64,000 bases of DNA from Parasponia andersonii (GCA_002914805.1 JXTB01000116.1:448853-512852), one strand, 5' to 3'. Positions 46,103-58,840 are shown, counted from the stretch's first letter. Notes: generated by a model from the sequence alone, not told the origin. A program made the numbers and translations.

Positions 46103-46275
46103 GGCTTTTTTTTTTTTTTTTTAAGTGTGGCATAATTAATGATACTATTTACTACAAATTTAAAAGAAAATAACACATATATTTGACTAAGATTTGAACT
46201 CCTGACTCCTCAAATTCACACACACATCTCTCAAGTCGTAGACCAGCTAAACTTTGACTTAAGTACGTAGAAAAC
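46103..46275 (-). mobile_element. Possible tRNA-derived SINE
   Basis: On the minus strand an A-box-like TAGCTGGTCTACGAC (about 46252-46238) is followed by a B-box-like GGAGTTCAAATC (about 46202-46191). After ~70 bp the sequence ends in an A-run of about 18 (46122-46105). Head with internal promoter boxes plus poly(A) tail is the SINE layout. No clear target duplication was found. Confidence 0.45.
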
Positions 46276-47972
46276 TGGCACTTTATTTACAGGGTCTTAA
46301 ATATAACTCTATCAAATGTCACTTCTCATAAATTAGTTAAAATAACTTATTTTTCTTTTACCTTATCTTTTTTGTAATTATGTGTCAATATAAAACCACC
46401 TAAAGATTCGAGAAGGGAAGAAATGAAACTATGAGAAGATATATGACCATGCTCATATATTACTAAATCTGTTTTGCTTATATGAGACTTTTGTTCGAGC
46501 AACGTCCAAAAAAAAAAAAAGTGCGAGCCTTCATTTTTAATTTGTAGTAGTGTACGGAAACTGTATATTGTGTTAATCAATCCAAGTGTTATACATTGTC
46601 ACGAGAAAAAATATGTGGACCACCTTTGTGTGGAGAGATGCATGCACGTATATTCATTTTAGGGGGAAGACTATTTACACTGGAAATTATCTATAATTCC
46701 CTCAGAAAACAATTCTGTGTAACTGTGAATAATGAACATTAAACGTATTGCCTTTTTTAGGAAAATTTGAAAAATAAAGTAAAAAACAGAGAAAGTGATA
46801 AAAAGGAAATCATCCATGATAATTATGGGGAATTATTGATAAATTAGCTCCTTTTTCATTCTCAATTTTAAGTTCATTAAAACTTCGAAAAGAATTTATT
46901 TCCTTGGTGTGACAGCTAACTGCAGGGCATGTAAAGAAGTGAAGATAGAAAATTAATTAAGGAAATGTTTTATTATTATCGGAAATTAAGGAACATTTAT
47001 TACGGATTAGCAAATTAATTTCAGAGCGCATAAAATGCTACGTAGAAGAGGACAAAAAAGCCGCCTATTTTGACAACAATATTGATGACATCCAAACTTT
47101 TTTTATTCTTACTTTTTCTTGCTGGGAATGATATCTAAATTTGTTTGAAAATACGTTAGAAACATAATTTCTATTTATAAATGTCTTTTTTCTAATTTTA
47201 GGACTAAATAGTACTGAGTGGAACTGTTCATTACGTCTTCTTCCTTTAGTCTATTCGGGAAAAACAGAATCTCCTTTCTTGCACTGTCTAATTTTTTTTT
47301 ATTTTTTTTTTATTTTTTGCCCCCCTATTATTATTTTCTTTCCTTTTCTTTTAGAGTGCATTGCATTTGTCCTGATAGGTTGGTTCTTACATCTGAGACT
47401 GACGTACTTTTTCTGCAGGTCTTATCAACTTGTACCACAACATATAATATATATTTATATAAACAGACATACATGGCACCCATACATTATACAATCAGGA
47501 GGATTAATTGGCTGACCAATAAGAATCGATCTTCTTCTTCTTCTTACCAAAAAAAAAAAAAAAAAGAAAAAATGTAATATCCTTCAAATTACATTATATT
47601 GTTTTCTCTTGATGTTATGATGTTTTAGAAGCCTTTTTCATAGTTTCAAAATTTGGGTACTTTCTGATTGGTCTCTATTCCATTATAATAAGGTCTCTAT
47701 TCCATTATAATAAGAACAATCCACAATTAATTCATTTTTCTCATTATGATAAGTTATTCAAGAAAAAACTTTATAAAAAACTTCTTTATTTTGTTTTCTT
47801 TGCCTCTTTGCTAGTTTTTTTTTTTTTTTTTTTTTTTTTTCTCTACTTTTAAATTGTCTTTTTCTGCTCCTTTTTCCATGCAGTTTGTATTGTCTTCCCT
47901 CTTTTTGGAGATTTGCCTCTCTCACTCCTCCACCAAAAAGAAATTAAAAAAAAGGAAAATGATTATATATGT
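46276..47972. other. Intergenic DNA, no gene recognised
   Basis: Contains a 22-bp tandem duplication (47670-47713, GGTCTCTATTCCATTATAAT), a T-run of about 23 near 47817-47839 and an A-run near 47551-47566. ORFs in 47218-47577 are built on T/A-rich tracts and were not accepted. Confidence 0.5.
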
Positions 47973-48202
47973 GGGCACTAATTTTATATATTTTTTATTA
48001 TTTTACTTATTTATATTTATTATTTTACCTAATTAAAATTAGTTATATACGTATTGTTATAGTAAAAAGTAAAAAAAATATATTAAATATTATTTATTTA
48101 TTTATTCTAACTATTCAAATTATAATAATTATTAGATTATAATTTAATGAGTAAAAGAAATACTATGAACAAATAAAAAAATTACTTATTAAATTAGAAA
48201 CC
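47973..48202. mobile_element. MITE of the GGGCAC(T/C)AAT family
   Basis: 230 bp, left end GGGCACTAATTTTATATA after TATATGT, right end TTAAATTAGAAACC before TATATATA. Left end, right end and the internal word CTAATTAAAATTAGTTATATAC match the copy at 60108-60352. It lies in TA-rich flanks and has no coding capacity. Confidence 0.6.
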
Positions 48203-51200
48203 TATATATATACACACTTCTAGCAACATAAAAAAAAAAAAAATCAAAAAGAAACAAGTGGCATTGCCTTTTTACATGTCATATTAGATTTCTTTTGGTT
48301 TGTCCCTTGACATGTTTGTTTTTCTATTATGCCATGTGTATGAACATTTTATCTGTTTCTTGAGACATTGCGAAGTTTGTTAGTGTTTTCTTTTCATATT
48401 TCTTGAGAGTAAAATTCTTTATTCCCTTCTCCATTCAAAAAGAAAAAAATTCATGAGTCCCTTTATGATAAGAGAATAATGAGATGTATTTTATTTTCGT
48501 ATATAGGATTAAATCTTAGTTTTCGACTTGGAGTCTTGGAGAGATCTGTGCCTACTTTTGTAGATTATGGAACTAGTATTACTTTAGCGTATATTTACTA
48601 ATAAGTATAAATTAGTATCCAAATATAGATGTATGGTCCTCATGGTATGGATATGTTGCAAATGTCTACATAGGTCAAGGATGGGAAGTAATATATAGGG
48701 TAAAGATAGATGGAGAATTGGAGCTATAGTAAAGGCAAGCCATGAAATGACAAGCAATCACCTTCAATACCGCATGCCATAGACCATTCTGACTGATCAT
48801 GATGTTGGATGAAATTGTTCAAGCCGCAATATAATATATTTATATAGATATAGAAAAGGTCAGTTCTACTGTTGCTAGCTTTATGATGTTTGGATATGTT
48901 GCATATAGTTTGTCACATAGATATGTGGTATACATATTCTTGAACATTGAGCTTGTATATTTTTGCTTTTGAAATAAATAAGATATAGAAAACTTTAGAT
49001 ATTACTAAATGCTAGCTCTAGGTGTCAAAATAGTTAAGTTATTTTGCTTTATAAAAAACCAAGAAGAAAAGTATTAATTATTTTTTCCAGAGGAATTACA
49101 AATTAGAAGGTGAACATGCTTTTCTAAATAGAAAATAAAAGAATATCTTTATTACAATTCTCAGGAAATAGGCTTGCAATTGGAGCAATATATGTCTCTG
49201 CAATAAATAAAATGAAAAAAAAATGTTATTTTCAGTTAATTTAAATGAAATTCGAAAGAATCAACTGAAAATAGTAATTTTTTCTTTTTTTCACGCCCTA
49301 AGTACAAATAAGCACTTTCAACAGGCAAATTAGCTTCCCCCAACTTCACCCCTTTCCCTAAACTTGTGGTATCTCTTGATTCAATTTTTTTTTTTCCCCA
49401 TTTCCTTCTCTAAAAAGAACAGCCAAAGATCACCTCAGGAGGCATAGATTAAATTAGATTTTTTTTAAAAAAAAAAATTAGGAGCAAATCTAAGTCAGTA
49501 ATTTTTTTCTTTTTCACTTTAATACTACTGTTGAAATCTTCATCATTGATGTATATATACACATAAAAAATATTTGTACATATAGTCAGAGTTAGATGTG
49601 TCATACTCATATCGGAGGCATGGACATACATACCGGACATGGGTTATTGTATAAAAAGAAATTAAACAATTGAAAAACACAAAACCTGAGATATTTCTAC
49701 TTAATTATAATATATCAGTCTGTTTTTCATATCTTAATTATTTGTCACAAATTTCAATTCTTTATCTGTCTAACCATAAATAATATATAAGTAGCCTCTT
49801 ATTTTACCCAATCAATTATTCAGAGTCTTTGACTTCTAGACCCTTCTATGTATAAGTTTTTTTTCTTTTACACGATGAAGTGATGACAAAGTACATGATT
49901 TCACAGAAAAAATATGCCAGCTCTTATTGTTAGTCATATTTTGATAATTATTCCTCTATATATAATGATCTACACATTCAAACACTATTATCCAAATAAG
50001 AAGTCGGATCTCAACTTACCCTCCCTACTTCAATTTCAAGCTACAACAATTAGGAAGATTTAGTTTAATTTCTTATAAGAAATATTTTCACTGCCTAGAG
50101 TCTAATAAAGCTCTCGGTAAGAAGGGTTGATCACTTATTGTCTAATCACTAATAGTATATGAAATTAATGCGAGTAAATTACACTCATGTGAAAAACTAA
50201 TTAACTTATCAGTAACTTTAGAAACAAGAATAATAATCATGCTGCATATATGTATCTCTAATTAAGCTCTGACTCAAATAGATCTAGAATTAATTGATAT
50301 GCCTCTTTGCAAACAAGTAAAAGGCTTTCTTTCCATGGCAAAATAGCCGTGTTGCCAAAGGATCATTCCTTTCTCAGTACTAAACATGTGCATGAGATTA
50401 ACCACGAATTATTGTCATTGTACCTATCATCTCTCTAGATAGTCAGTACATAAATCAGCATAGGTCGATAAGTCTAATACATACACCAGAATCTCTGCAA
50501 TAATCATTTTCTAACTCTTTTTGATCAAGTGTTTCTTTTCTTCATTTTAGCCATGGAGTTATAGCGACATAGACTTGATAGTTTTCCAGACAGTGATATA
50601 TAGTTTCGGATAGATATTGTTAAACGTTAAAGCTCCACTAATACTACACTACCGTAGGTCTTTAATCATGCACTGAATATCCTATATATCAATGTAAATT
50701 ACATAATTGGTCTTCTGCAAGTATATACGAATGCATCATGAGTACTTGTTCATTGTGTTCTTAATTATTAAAATTACCGATTAGAAAATATTGTTATAAA
50801 TAGGAATTACAAGCTGTGTTACCTGTGTATATCTTAAGCTTTTTATGTTGTTATTACATATGGCAATTAAGGTAGTGTCTCCTACAGTGAAATAAACGGG
50901 TATATTCAAAGCTCTGAACTATTGATTTATTCTAGATATCTTGCCACATAAATTAAAGCGGGTAAGCTAATTAGTACTTAAACAAAATGCTAAAATAATT
51001 AGAGTCCTTAAAATTTCACCAGTTAATCAAGAAAAAACTGTGGCTTGTTATGTTTTATATGTCAAAATTAATAAATAGGGAAAGTATGTGAGAAAGAAAA
51101 GTCCTCAAAGTGCTTGAGAAAAGCTTTTGTGTGAGCCTAATAGTTTTTTTAGAATAGCTAGAAACCAACTCATTTATAAGCTTCCTGTATGACTAGTATA

Positions 51201-52494
51201 CGACTTTCCTATATATGATACTCAGATATATAACTTCACGCAATGATGCATGCAAATCCTGAAATAAGAACATGAATTATTGCCTGTTCATGAAATTACA
51301 AACACTACTCTCCATGGAAAGAGAAACATATATATGATAGAAAACTTTCTTCAAGCAGAGTATATATAACCCATTTTATATATTATCTGAGAGTCATATA
51401 TATTAAAATTTCTTCAAACTAGTGCAGGATACATACGAGTGTACATATATAGTTATAAGGAAGATAGCTAGCTTTATAAAGTGTTCAGTCATGATGTCCT
51501 GCAACTTGAATTAAATTTCTGATTTGTATTCTTATTCTTAATTTCTACATAGTATCAATCAATAATTTGATTTCAAAGTTACTTTGAAGTTGTGTTGTGT
51601 ACATAAATTCAGCATGATATATTGCTACACTACACCTACATTTCTTAGTCATATTAGTGCTAAATCTTTTTTATAATTTCGTTAATTAGTAGATGAAATG
51701 TATTCTTTCTATTATATATCTTCTCATGTACGTGTGTTTTCCATTATTAGGAATTTGGTACATATTTTCCGTTTAGGTTTAGTATATGCATGATTATTAT
51801 GTTGGAATTTTACTGCTTTGGTGTCAGTGGACTTCGGCAACATGGTTTGGGAATGGATAGTGGATCACTCAAGTGTCCATTCAGGAGTCACCTCCTAAAA
51901 AGATCAGCTAATTACAAGATCATTCAGTTCATTAAACCATAAGCAAGTCTAAGCACACACACATACAAGGTCATTCAGAAGTGACCCTTTAGCTTTTGGC
52001 AGAAATAATTGATAGACCATAGGAAAAAAAATCCCAACATGGAAATATCATTATAATTATTAAGAGCAGATTCTATGGAATAATTATTTGCCTGTAAAAT
52101 CCTAAAAGCTTTGAAAGGAAGGTAAGATAAGGATAACTCCAGTAATTTGCACTAACTACTAATATGGTTTTCATTGTGGATTTCTTCACTCCCCACAACA
52201 AAAATATATCATTACGTACTCAGGATCTGTGTATTCAAACCATATTAAGGCTAGCAACAAGAGAAACAGACTACATGGATAATGGATCAGAAAAGGACAT
52301 ATATAACTGATGATTTAAATCGTTGTAGTTCATAAGTACCAGAAATGGGTAGTAGCTAATCAATAATTCCCATATTACATTCGCCAAACAGAAAATGATA
52401 TATGCACAACATAGTTTGTCAAATATGATCTTCAGTTCATGACATACCAAAGTCATCATCAAGAGAGAATCAGGAAATAACCCAAGTTATTAAA
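48203..52494. other. Intergenic DNA downstream of the TCP gene
   Basis: About 4.3 kb without a recognisable gene. The part nearest 52494 must include the 3'UTR and poly(A) region of the TCP gene, but no specific signal can be fixed. TE content appears low compared with the left half of the window. Confidence 0.5.
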
Positions 52495-54191
52495 CTAGCA
52501 CAGGTTGTGGTTGTTGCAGGCCTCCCATGCTTTGCCAAAGAATTGACAGTCGAAAAACTGTTGCTGCCAACATATTAAGTGAAAAGTGTGCTTAATTACC
52601 GATCGCGTATGCATATACATAAAGACATACATATATATACGCTCTCACACACATGTATATATGTGCACTACTTGTTTTATAGGTCTATCTATTAATTTGC
52701 TAAACTTCTCAAGAGATACGAGGAAAACTAGTTATGTCTTGTGAGTTAACTTACCTCTTGGCCGGGAATTGATCCGCCGGATCCGGAAGTCACGGCGTTT
52801 TGAAGAGAATTGAAAATCGAAGGAGACGGGCTCCAATGGTACTTTCCTTCATTCAAGAAAGAACATTCCTCAACCAAATTGGCAACAGCCGCACTAGCAG
52901 TACTACTACAAGTACGGTATTGTTCTTGGACATTATGCCAGCAACCCGTTAATGGTTCCTCAAACTCATAATGATCAAGATGATGAGAACTACTACTAGC
53001 TTGTAGCACTACTGCCTCCAAGGAATTATTACTATTATTGTTCTGGCCACTCTGGGTTCCAGTTTCTTCTTCCCCAGTTTCCAAACTCCAAGAGCTCAAT
53101 CCATGGCTTTTTAGGTCTTGATTATCATGTAGACGAACGTATTGGTCATCATTAACCACTGCTAACAGTTCTCTTTTACTCTTCTTGAGCTTGGTCCTTT
53201 CCCTCGCTCTCTCCCTTTTCTTGTCCATCCGGTCCCTCGGCCGCTTGAATCCACATCTTGGCCTTGATATTGCTTGTCTCTTCTTCATCTCTTTATTGGT
53301 TGCCGAAGGCTTCGATATATCTACTGCTACCTCGTCCAAGCTGGAAACCACTTCGTAGTCGGAGTTATTCGTCGAATTGGAGTTCGAATTCGCGGTAGTC
53401 TTCTTCTCGATGCCACCTGCGCCGGGCGGAGTAGGACTAGTAGGACTAGTAGTGCTTGACTCCATGGCGAGCTTTTTGATCTCGGATCTGGCCTTGATGA
53501 GGAGCCACTCGACGGTCTTGCTAGCCCTCTCGAACCCCAACATGTCTTGCAAGTCAAAGAACTGACGAGCAACCTCGAGGGACAATCGCATTCTTCTGTG
53601 CCTAGGTCGTTTCCCGGTAGTCATCATAATCTTGCTGTGCCGATCCTTCTTCAACATAATCCTTTTCCTCGGGATCTGTTGCTGCTGCTGCTGCTGATCG
53701 TCATGATCATCATATCTGATGTGATTTTTCCTCAAATCTGAAAGATCATCCGGCCGTGGCTGCTTCTGCTTCTGCTGCAGGTTGGTGGGATTAGTGGGAT
53801 CTAATTTATTAATGTAATTGTTAATATTATCCTTGTTACTATGAGGCTCATCGGCTGTTGACACTACAACATGGGGTTTGTCAGTAGTACTTAAAATATC
53901 ATTATTATTATTGTTTTCCCTCACAAATAAGGGTTGGGATGAGGAGTTGTGAAGAAGATGGTGATCATGGTGGTTTTGGTGATGGGAGAGGGAGACCAAG
54001 TTTTCCTCTTCAAATAAGGGAGATGAAGGGAAGTAGAAAAATTGGTGTTTGGAATTTGGGGTGGTGTTAGTAACGATATTATTATACGTTTCATTGAGAA
54101 AATAAGGCTTATTGTTGGAGATAAGAGACTGGTCATGAGAAAAGGAGATGGGGGGGTCATTGCCAATATTCCAAGTGTTTGATGGAAACAT
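52495..54191 (-). CDS. BRC1/TCP18-like: BRANCHED1-like TCP transcription factor (CYC/TB1 class)
   Basis: Two coding exons: exon 1 54191-52755 (479 codons) and exon 2 52563-52495 (22 codons and stop), giving 501 residues. The 191-bp intron (52754-52564) has GTAAGT and TTGGCAG borders, phase 0. Without splicing the frame would end two codons on. Residues ~180-241 are the TCP domain: basic KKDRHSKI, then [20 protein letters not shown] and [13 protein letters not shown]. Residues ~322-340 are the Arg-rich R domain ([14 protein letters not shown]) that defines the CYC/TB1 class. Exon 2 gives [15 protein letters not shown], the BRC1-type tail. The N-terminus [14 protein letters not shown] also fits. 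A Gln run (166-172) and Asn/His-rich stretches are low-complexity. By family, this nuclear DNA-binding protein represses axillary bud growth. The TCP basic region is two residues longer than usual. It is the only intact host gene found. Confidence 0.93.
52564..52754 (-). other. Intron of the TCP gene
   Basis: 191 bp, minus-strand borders AGAG|GTAAGTTAAC and TATGTTGGCAG|CAACAG. Splicing joins two complete codons (phase 0). A late intron placing only the short conserved tail in exon 2 is a gene structure I associate with BRC1/TCP18 genes. Confidence 0.88.
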
Positions 54192-54279
54192 ATCTATATT
54201 TCTATGAATATTATATATATAAAAAAAATATATTTGAATGTTTTCTGGCTCTCTTGAAATTGCACTGGATATAACCTAG

Positions 54280-54313
<34 letters not shown>

Positions 54314-55200
54314 AAGCTGATTATTATAAATATATATATATATAGAGTCTTCAAAGTAGCTAGCTGGTGATGATCATGGCCGGTGGTGAGGGAGCTTCGG
54401 CAGCATTTTATGTGGAAAGGGCCACTTGAACCATCTTTTTCAGTTGATCACTAATTTTTTTCTCTTCAGTTTTCTTTTTCACTTCTCTCTCTTATTTCTC
54501 TGCAAACCAAAAACCACAGGACAATGAGAAAGACAGCCATGTGTTATTTTTGTGTGTGTGTGTGTCTGTGTTTGTTTTACAGTTTTTAATTTACCGTAGC
54601 TCATGAGAAAGACAGCTGCCCTGCAGGTGATATGATATACGATAGACTAAATATATACATGAATACATATAGGTACACATACATATGTGTGTATATATAT
54701 AATGTCTGTAATTATTGGCGTGTGTGAGAGAGTGAAAAAAGAGAGATTTTAGAACTGGATGGTGGGTATATATATATATATATATATACGTATATTTACC
54801 TCTCATAAAGCAAGGACTAGAGCTAGAGAAAAGAAAGAAATAAGGAAAGCTCAGCTGGAGTGGTACCGTGTAATGTCCATGGGGTTTGGGGAAGCAGAAG
54901 AAACATGTGTCTATATATATAATATAAAAGTGTGAATGTATATATAAGAGAATAATATATTGTGGTGAGTGAGGCGATAATATAAGTAAAGCTAGAGAAA
55001 GCAGGTAGAGAGTGGGATTAATTGCAAGACAAAGAGCCATCTTTCCTAGAACTTTTTTCAAAAAGTTAATGGGTCGTCGTGTGAGACTAAGGACCGATAT
55101 TGTGGGAAGTGAGTGCTAAGAAAACCACAATAGTATTCCCACAATAGTATTTGTGTTGTGTGCCACTTCACGTGATTATCAGATGGCTTCTTTGACGAAT
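54192..55200 (-). promoter_or_regulatory. 5' flank and probable promoter of the TCP gene
   Basis: Upstream of the start codon lie (TA)n tracts at 54281-54310 and 54330-54345; minus-strand TATA candidates (CTCTATATATATATATTTAT) are within them, so the true TATA box cannot be picked. Further (TA)n tracts are at 54769-54789. A minus-strand open frame here (55061-54591) is T/Y/I-rich from repeats and was not accepted as a gene. No binding site is claimed. Confidence 0.45.
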
Positions 55201-55533
55201 AAAATACTAAAAAAATAATAATCATTAAAAAAAAAAAAAAAACAAAAAACTACCTATATCTACAAGCTCCTCTCGGGGCTTTTGTTTCCTTCTTACTGGT
55301 ATGCCCCACAAAAAATTAAGAAAAGTATAATAGAAAGTAGAAAGTAGAAACAAACCTCTCTCTCTCTATTTCATCCCTTTCTCACTCATGATCACTCAAA
55401 CTCTCTCAAATAGTACTCAACTCAAAGGACCTTTTGGTTTGCATGGACTCTAGCTAATCGATCTCTTGATTCTCTTCTCTCCATTCATTCATGATCATTC
55501 GTGCATTCATACATACATATATATATATATATC

Positions 55534-55564
<31 letters not shown>

Positions 55565-58438
55565 CCCATAAACACATCTTTCAGACAGATGACAAAGAGT
55601 TCGTGCGTCAGGGCAGGCAAACATCTTTTAGGTCTTTGCTTTGCTCATGTGGTTTTTAATGGGAATATTCAAACCAATACTTATTCTTCCTTTTGTTATA
55701 TCGGTTTTTATTTATTTATGTTTAGTTTTCTCTTTGATGTGGTATACTGGCCATTATATTTTGTAGGGAAGGGAATCAAGGGATCATCAGCTTGGGGATT
55801 TCTTTGATAATATATATTGTCAAGCTGAAGCAGCTATATAGTTGTACTATAAGCTAGCTATGTATATGACTATGAGAGACTTAAATATCTGGACAGCCAC
55901 GAGACTTAAATATCTGGACCTACACGTGGCTGTCAAGCCCTAGAGACAAGGACAATTATTTTACAAAAGGAGCATATTACTGTAAGGCCTGCTCTCACAG
56001 CCAATACTCCTTTGACTGGGGTGTGTCTTTATTTTTATTTATTTATTAAATATATGTAATTATTAATTTATTTTCTCTCAAAGTCGCTTTCGCTGAAAAG
56101 AGAAAACCCTCTCTCTCTCTCATTGTCTATCTAATCTATCAACTATGTTAGAATGTTGTTGAGTTCCATCCCCCATGCGTGCTTATCTGTTTAGCTTTTC
56201 TCTGGTGCCAAAATGCTCACTCTCTCTCTCTCTCTCTCTCTGTGTCAAGGTCTCAAGGAAGAGTTGTTGCTTGTGCTTGTACTTGCCACTGGCCTTAATA
56301 GAGAGCTAAGAGAGCCCCTCCCCAAACTAGCTCTAGCCAATCACCAATTGCCAAAACTACAAAAATAAAAAGAAATGAACTAAAATATAAAAAAAGCACC
56401 ATGTCTCATCTTATGTGGAAATGGCAATAGTCCTATCTACAATTGAAAGCCCTCTACTACTTCTTTACCTGGCCATTTTTTCGTAATCAATTCCTTTCCA
56501 TATATGCATGCCGTTCTTATACCCACTTATTTCTTTCTCTCATCACCAATATCTCTGTCTGTCTTTATCTCTCTCTCTCTCTTGTATATCTTAGAGAGGC
56601 TTTGGCCTCTTTAGACTGACATAATTAGGAGGACCACATATATAAATATATGGCAATATTGCTGGGGTTGTACCTGAGGTTGCTTTCAAGGAGGAGATAA
56701 CTATGAAAGAAAGGGGTGATGAATGTACAGCAACATATTAGAGTGGGTGACAATGAGAGCATATATAACCCAAAAAAAAAAAAAGAACCCTAATAAAAAG
56801 TCATCTTAATTTACTCAAGTACGACTACTTTCAATTTGCTTGGCTGATGAGTAGTTCTCAGCTACCTTAGTAGTACTTCTACTACAACTGCACTCAATCC
56901 ATTTTGTGGTGGAAAATTAGAAGCCTTACAAAGAGTACTAGTACAATCCAATGTACCCGTCCGAAAAAAATAAAAAAGAAAATCACTGTTTTCTTATGGG
57001 TTATTCCTATCTCTTCATTCTAGATCTATGGTTTCTAAGGAAGGAAGGAAGGAACTAATTAACAGTAATGAATTTGTACGGCACCCATATTAGGGGCACT
57101 AGTGAATTTCATCTATCATCATTTGTTTCTTGAACTTAAAACGTTTAGTTATTTCTTTTTCTCTTTATTTTTTTTTTTTTGGTTTACAGGCTCTCCAATC
57201 TCCTCCCTTTTGAGACTTTGACATTATTTCTTTACAGGTACTCATTATTATTTGTGAAGTAGTTTAATTGTAAGATATTTTGCTTTCTTTTTTACCTTTT
57301 AGTAAATAATTTTACAGCATTTCAAAGCTGACGATCAGGGTGAAGGAGAAAAGTCCATTTCTTGCTTTTTATCCTTTGAGCTAGCTACTGAGAATATCTT
57401 TATGCGTTATGATATCCAACCAGGCATTCTTTGAGGACCATCTAATGATGTGGGCCTACCTGTTAGACTACTATCATAATTTGCGTTTGGGAAATGAACT
57501 TGATTAGTAGTACTTTTGGTGTAAAATGATTTTTTAGGAGTATTATATAGAATGACTTTTTTAAGGAGTGCGATAATATTAGTGACAAGTAATTCGTATA
57601 TAAGTGACTGGTGGTTTCTTCTAAAAAGTCCTAGATATATGGTTATAAGTATAGAAACTACACCTCACTAATATTATGACACTGTTGAAAAAAGCCATTT
57701 TGAGAAATAGTTTTAGAAAGGTCATTTTGGCTCAAATTTCTCCTAGTCAAGTCCATTTCTCTTGACGTTTCCTTCCGAATAATCAAGTTACTTGTAAAGG
57801 AGAATGAAAGATGTTGGTTATCTCTTTGATTTTGGCACTATAACTACTACTATTTTCCTTTGGAAACTCAATATTGTCTCTCTTTCAATTTGGAGAAATA
57901 TATGTTCTTATGGCCATTTAGGTTAGTTTTAAAAATATTCCTTCTAAAAATTGTACTTGCCTCAAAAAAGAAGAGTGGAAAAAAAAAATAAACAGAAATT
58001 AGTAGTTGTTTATTTATTTTTTAGTTAGAGCTTCTTCAAAGTGGTGTTCCTTACAAAACTCGTCTAGAGTCAATTGCAACAGGATGCCCCATGTACCAAC
58101 ATGTAAGATGTGTGAAGACATTAACCATAACCAAATTATATGTGATTAGAATTTTTATTGGTGTGACATCAACCATTTTTAGGGTGTACCTTGTGAATCT
58201 TATGTCGAAGGCTAGAACTGTTGGGTTGATCATCTGGAAAGCTAGCTTTTTTGAAGTGGCTTCTCATATAGAGTTTCAAAATCCCTTTTGGTCCATTTTT
58301 GAAAAGATCAAATATTCTCTTGCATCGGTTATATTCAAATTAAAAGAAAACAGCTACAACCATATAAATATGTTTGATCCTTTATAATTTATATTTGCTC
58401 CTCCTTTAGGGCTTTTTTAGATAGTCTCAAAAGTTCAC
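55201..58438. other. Intergenic DNA upstream of the TCP gene
   Basis: No recognisable gene. It holds (TA)n (about 55518-55561), a (CT)n tract (56219-56241) and a hairpin with a direct repeat (55873-55934). Short ORFs (55466-55807, 58091-58387) have no recognisable domain. Confidence 0.5.
55873..55934. repeat. Direct repeat overlapping a perfect hairpin
   Basis: GAGACTTAAATATCTGGAC occurs twice (from ~55875 and from 55901). The inverted arms GACAGCCACG (55892-55901) and CGTGGCTGTC (55925-55934) form a perfect 10-bp stem with a 23-nt loop. It could be a footprint of a small insertion or a structured RNA; no product is claimed. Confidence 0.7.
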
Positions 58439-58580
58439 CGCCTAGCTCCCATTGGAGACTTGCTTTTCTTGATGATAAAACATAGTACGGCATATATTGG
58501 TGACTTTGGTGCGTCAAGCCTAAAGAACAAGCCAATAATGATGCTTCCAAGGAGATATTTACCCTAAAGGGAGTTGACCG
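58439..58580 (+). pseudogene. Relic of a receptor-like kinase domain
   Basis: Plus-strand frames give LDDKT and, after a frame change, TAYIGDFGASSLK. This matches the kinase segment '(V)LLDD..TAHxGDFGLA' with the DFG triad (usual form in plant LRR kinases). Downstream a third frame gives NNDASKEIFTLKGV, resembling the stretch before GTIGY. The catalytic-loop HCDLKPSN seems deleted (CATTGGAGACTTG directly precedes CTTTTCTTGATGAT). A short decayed fragment; identification is by motif only. Confidence 0.5.
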
Positions 58581-58785
58581 GTATAAAAATAGATTGACTG
58601 GCATATCTCAATCAAACTGATATATATAGCATATATTTGATTGGAAGAACAGTTAAACATATATAGCCTAATTGATAAAATCGTTATGTCACATATGTAT
58701 GCCTCCAAAAACATGATCTGGATAAGCTGCTATGGACATATAAAGCCAAACGTCAGACTCGAAGGTCTAAACTCTAAATCAATAT

Positions 58786-58840
<55 letters not shown>

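Noticed and set aside
47218..47577. 119-codon plus-strand ORF rich in Phe/Leu/Ser
   Set aside because: Translation of T-rich tracts and an A-run; no domain, no promoter or splice context.
53274..53741. Several plus-strand and alternate-frame ORFs within 53274-54166
   Set aside because: They lie antisense to, or out of frame with, the TCP exon, which has clear homology.
54591..55061. 156-codon minus-strand ORF upstream of the TCP gene
   Set aside because: Composition is dominated by repeat-derived YIYIYT/HTHT strings from (TA)n/(TG)n tracts. There is no domain, and it lies in the likely promoter.
58091..58387. 98-codon plus-strand ORF
   Set aside because: No recognisable motif; cannot be separated from chance in this AT-rich region.
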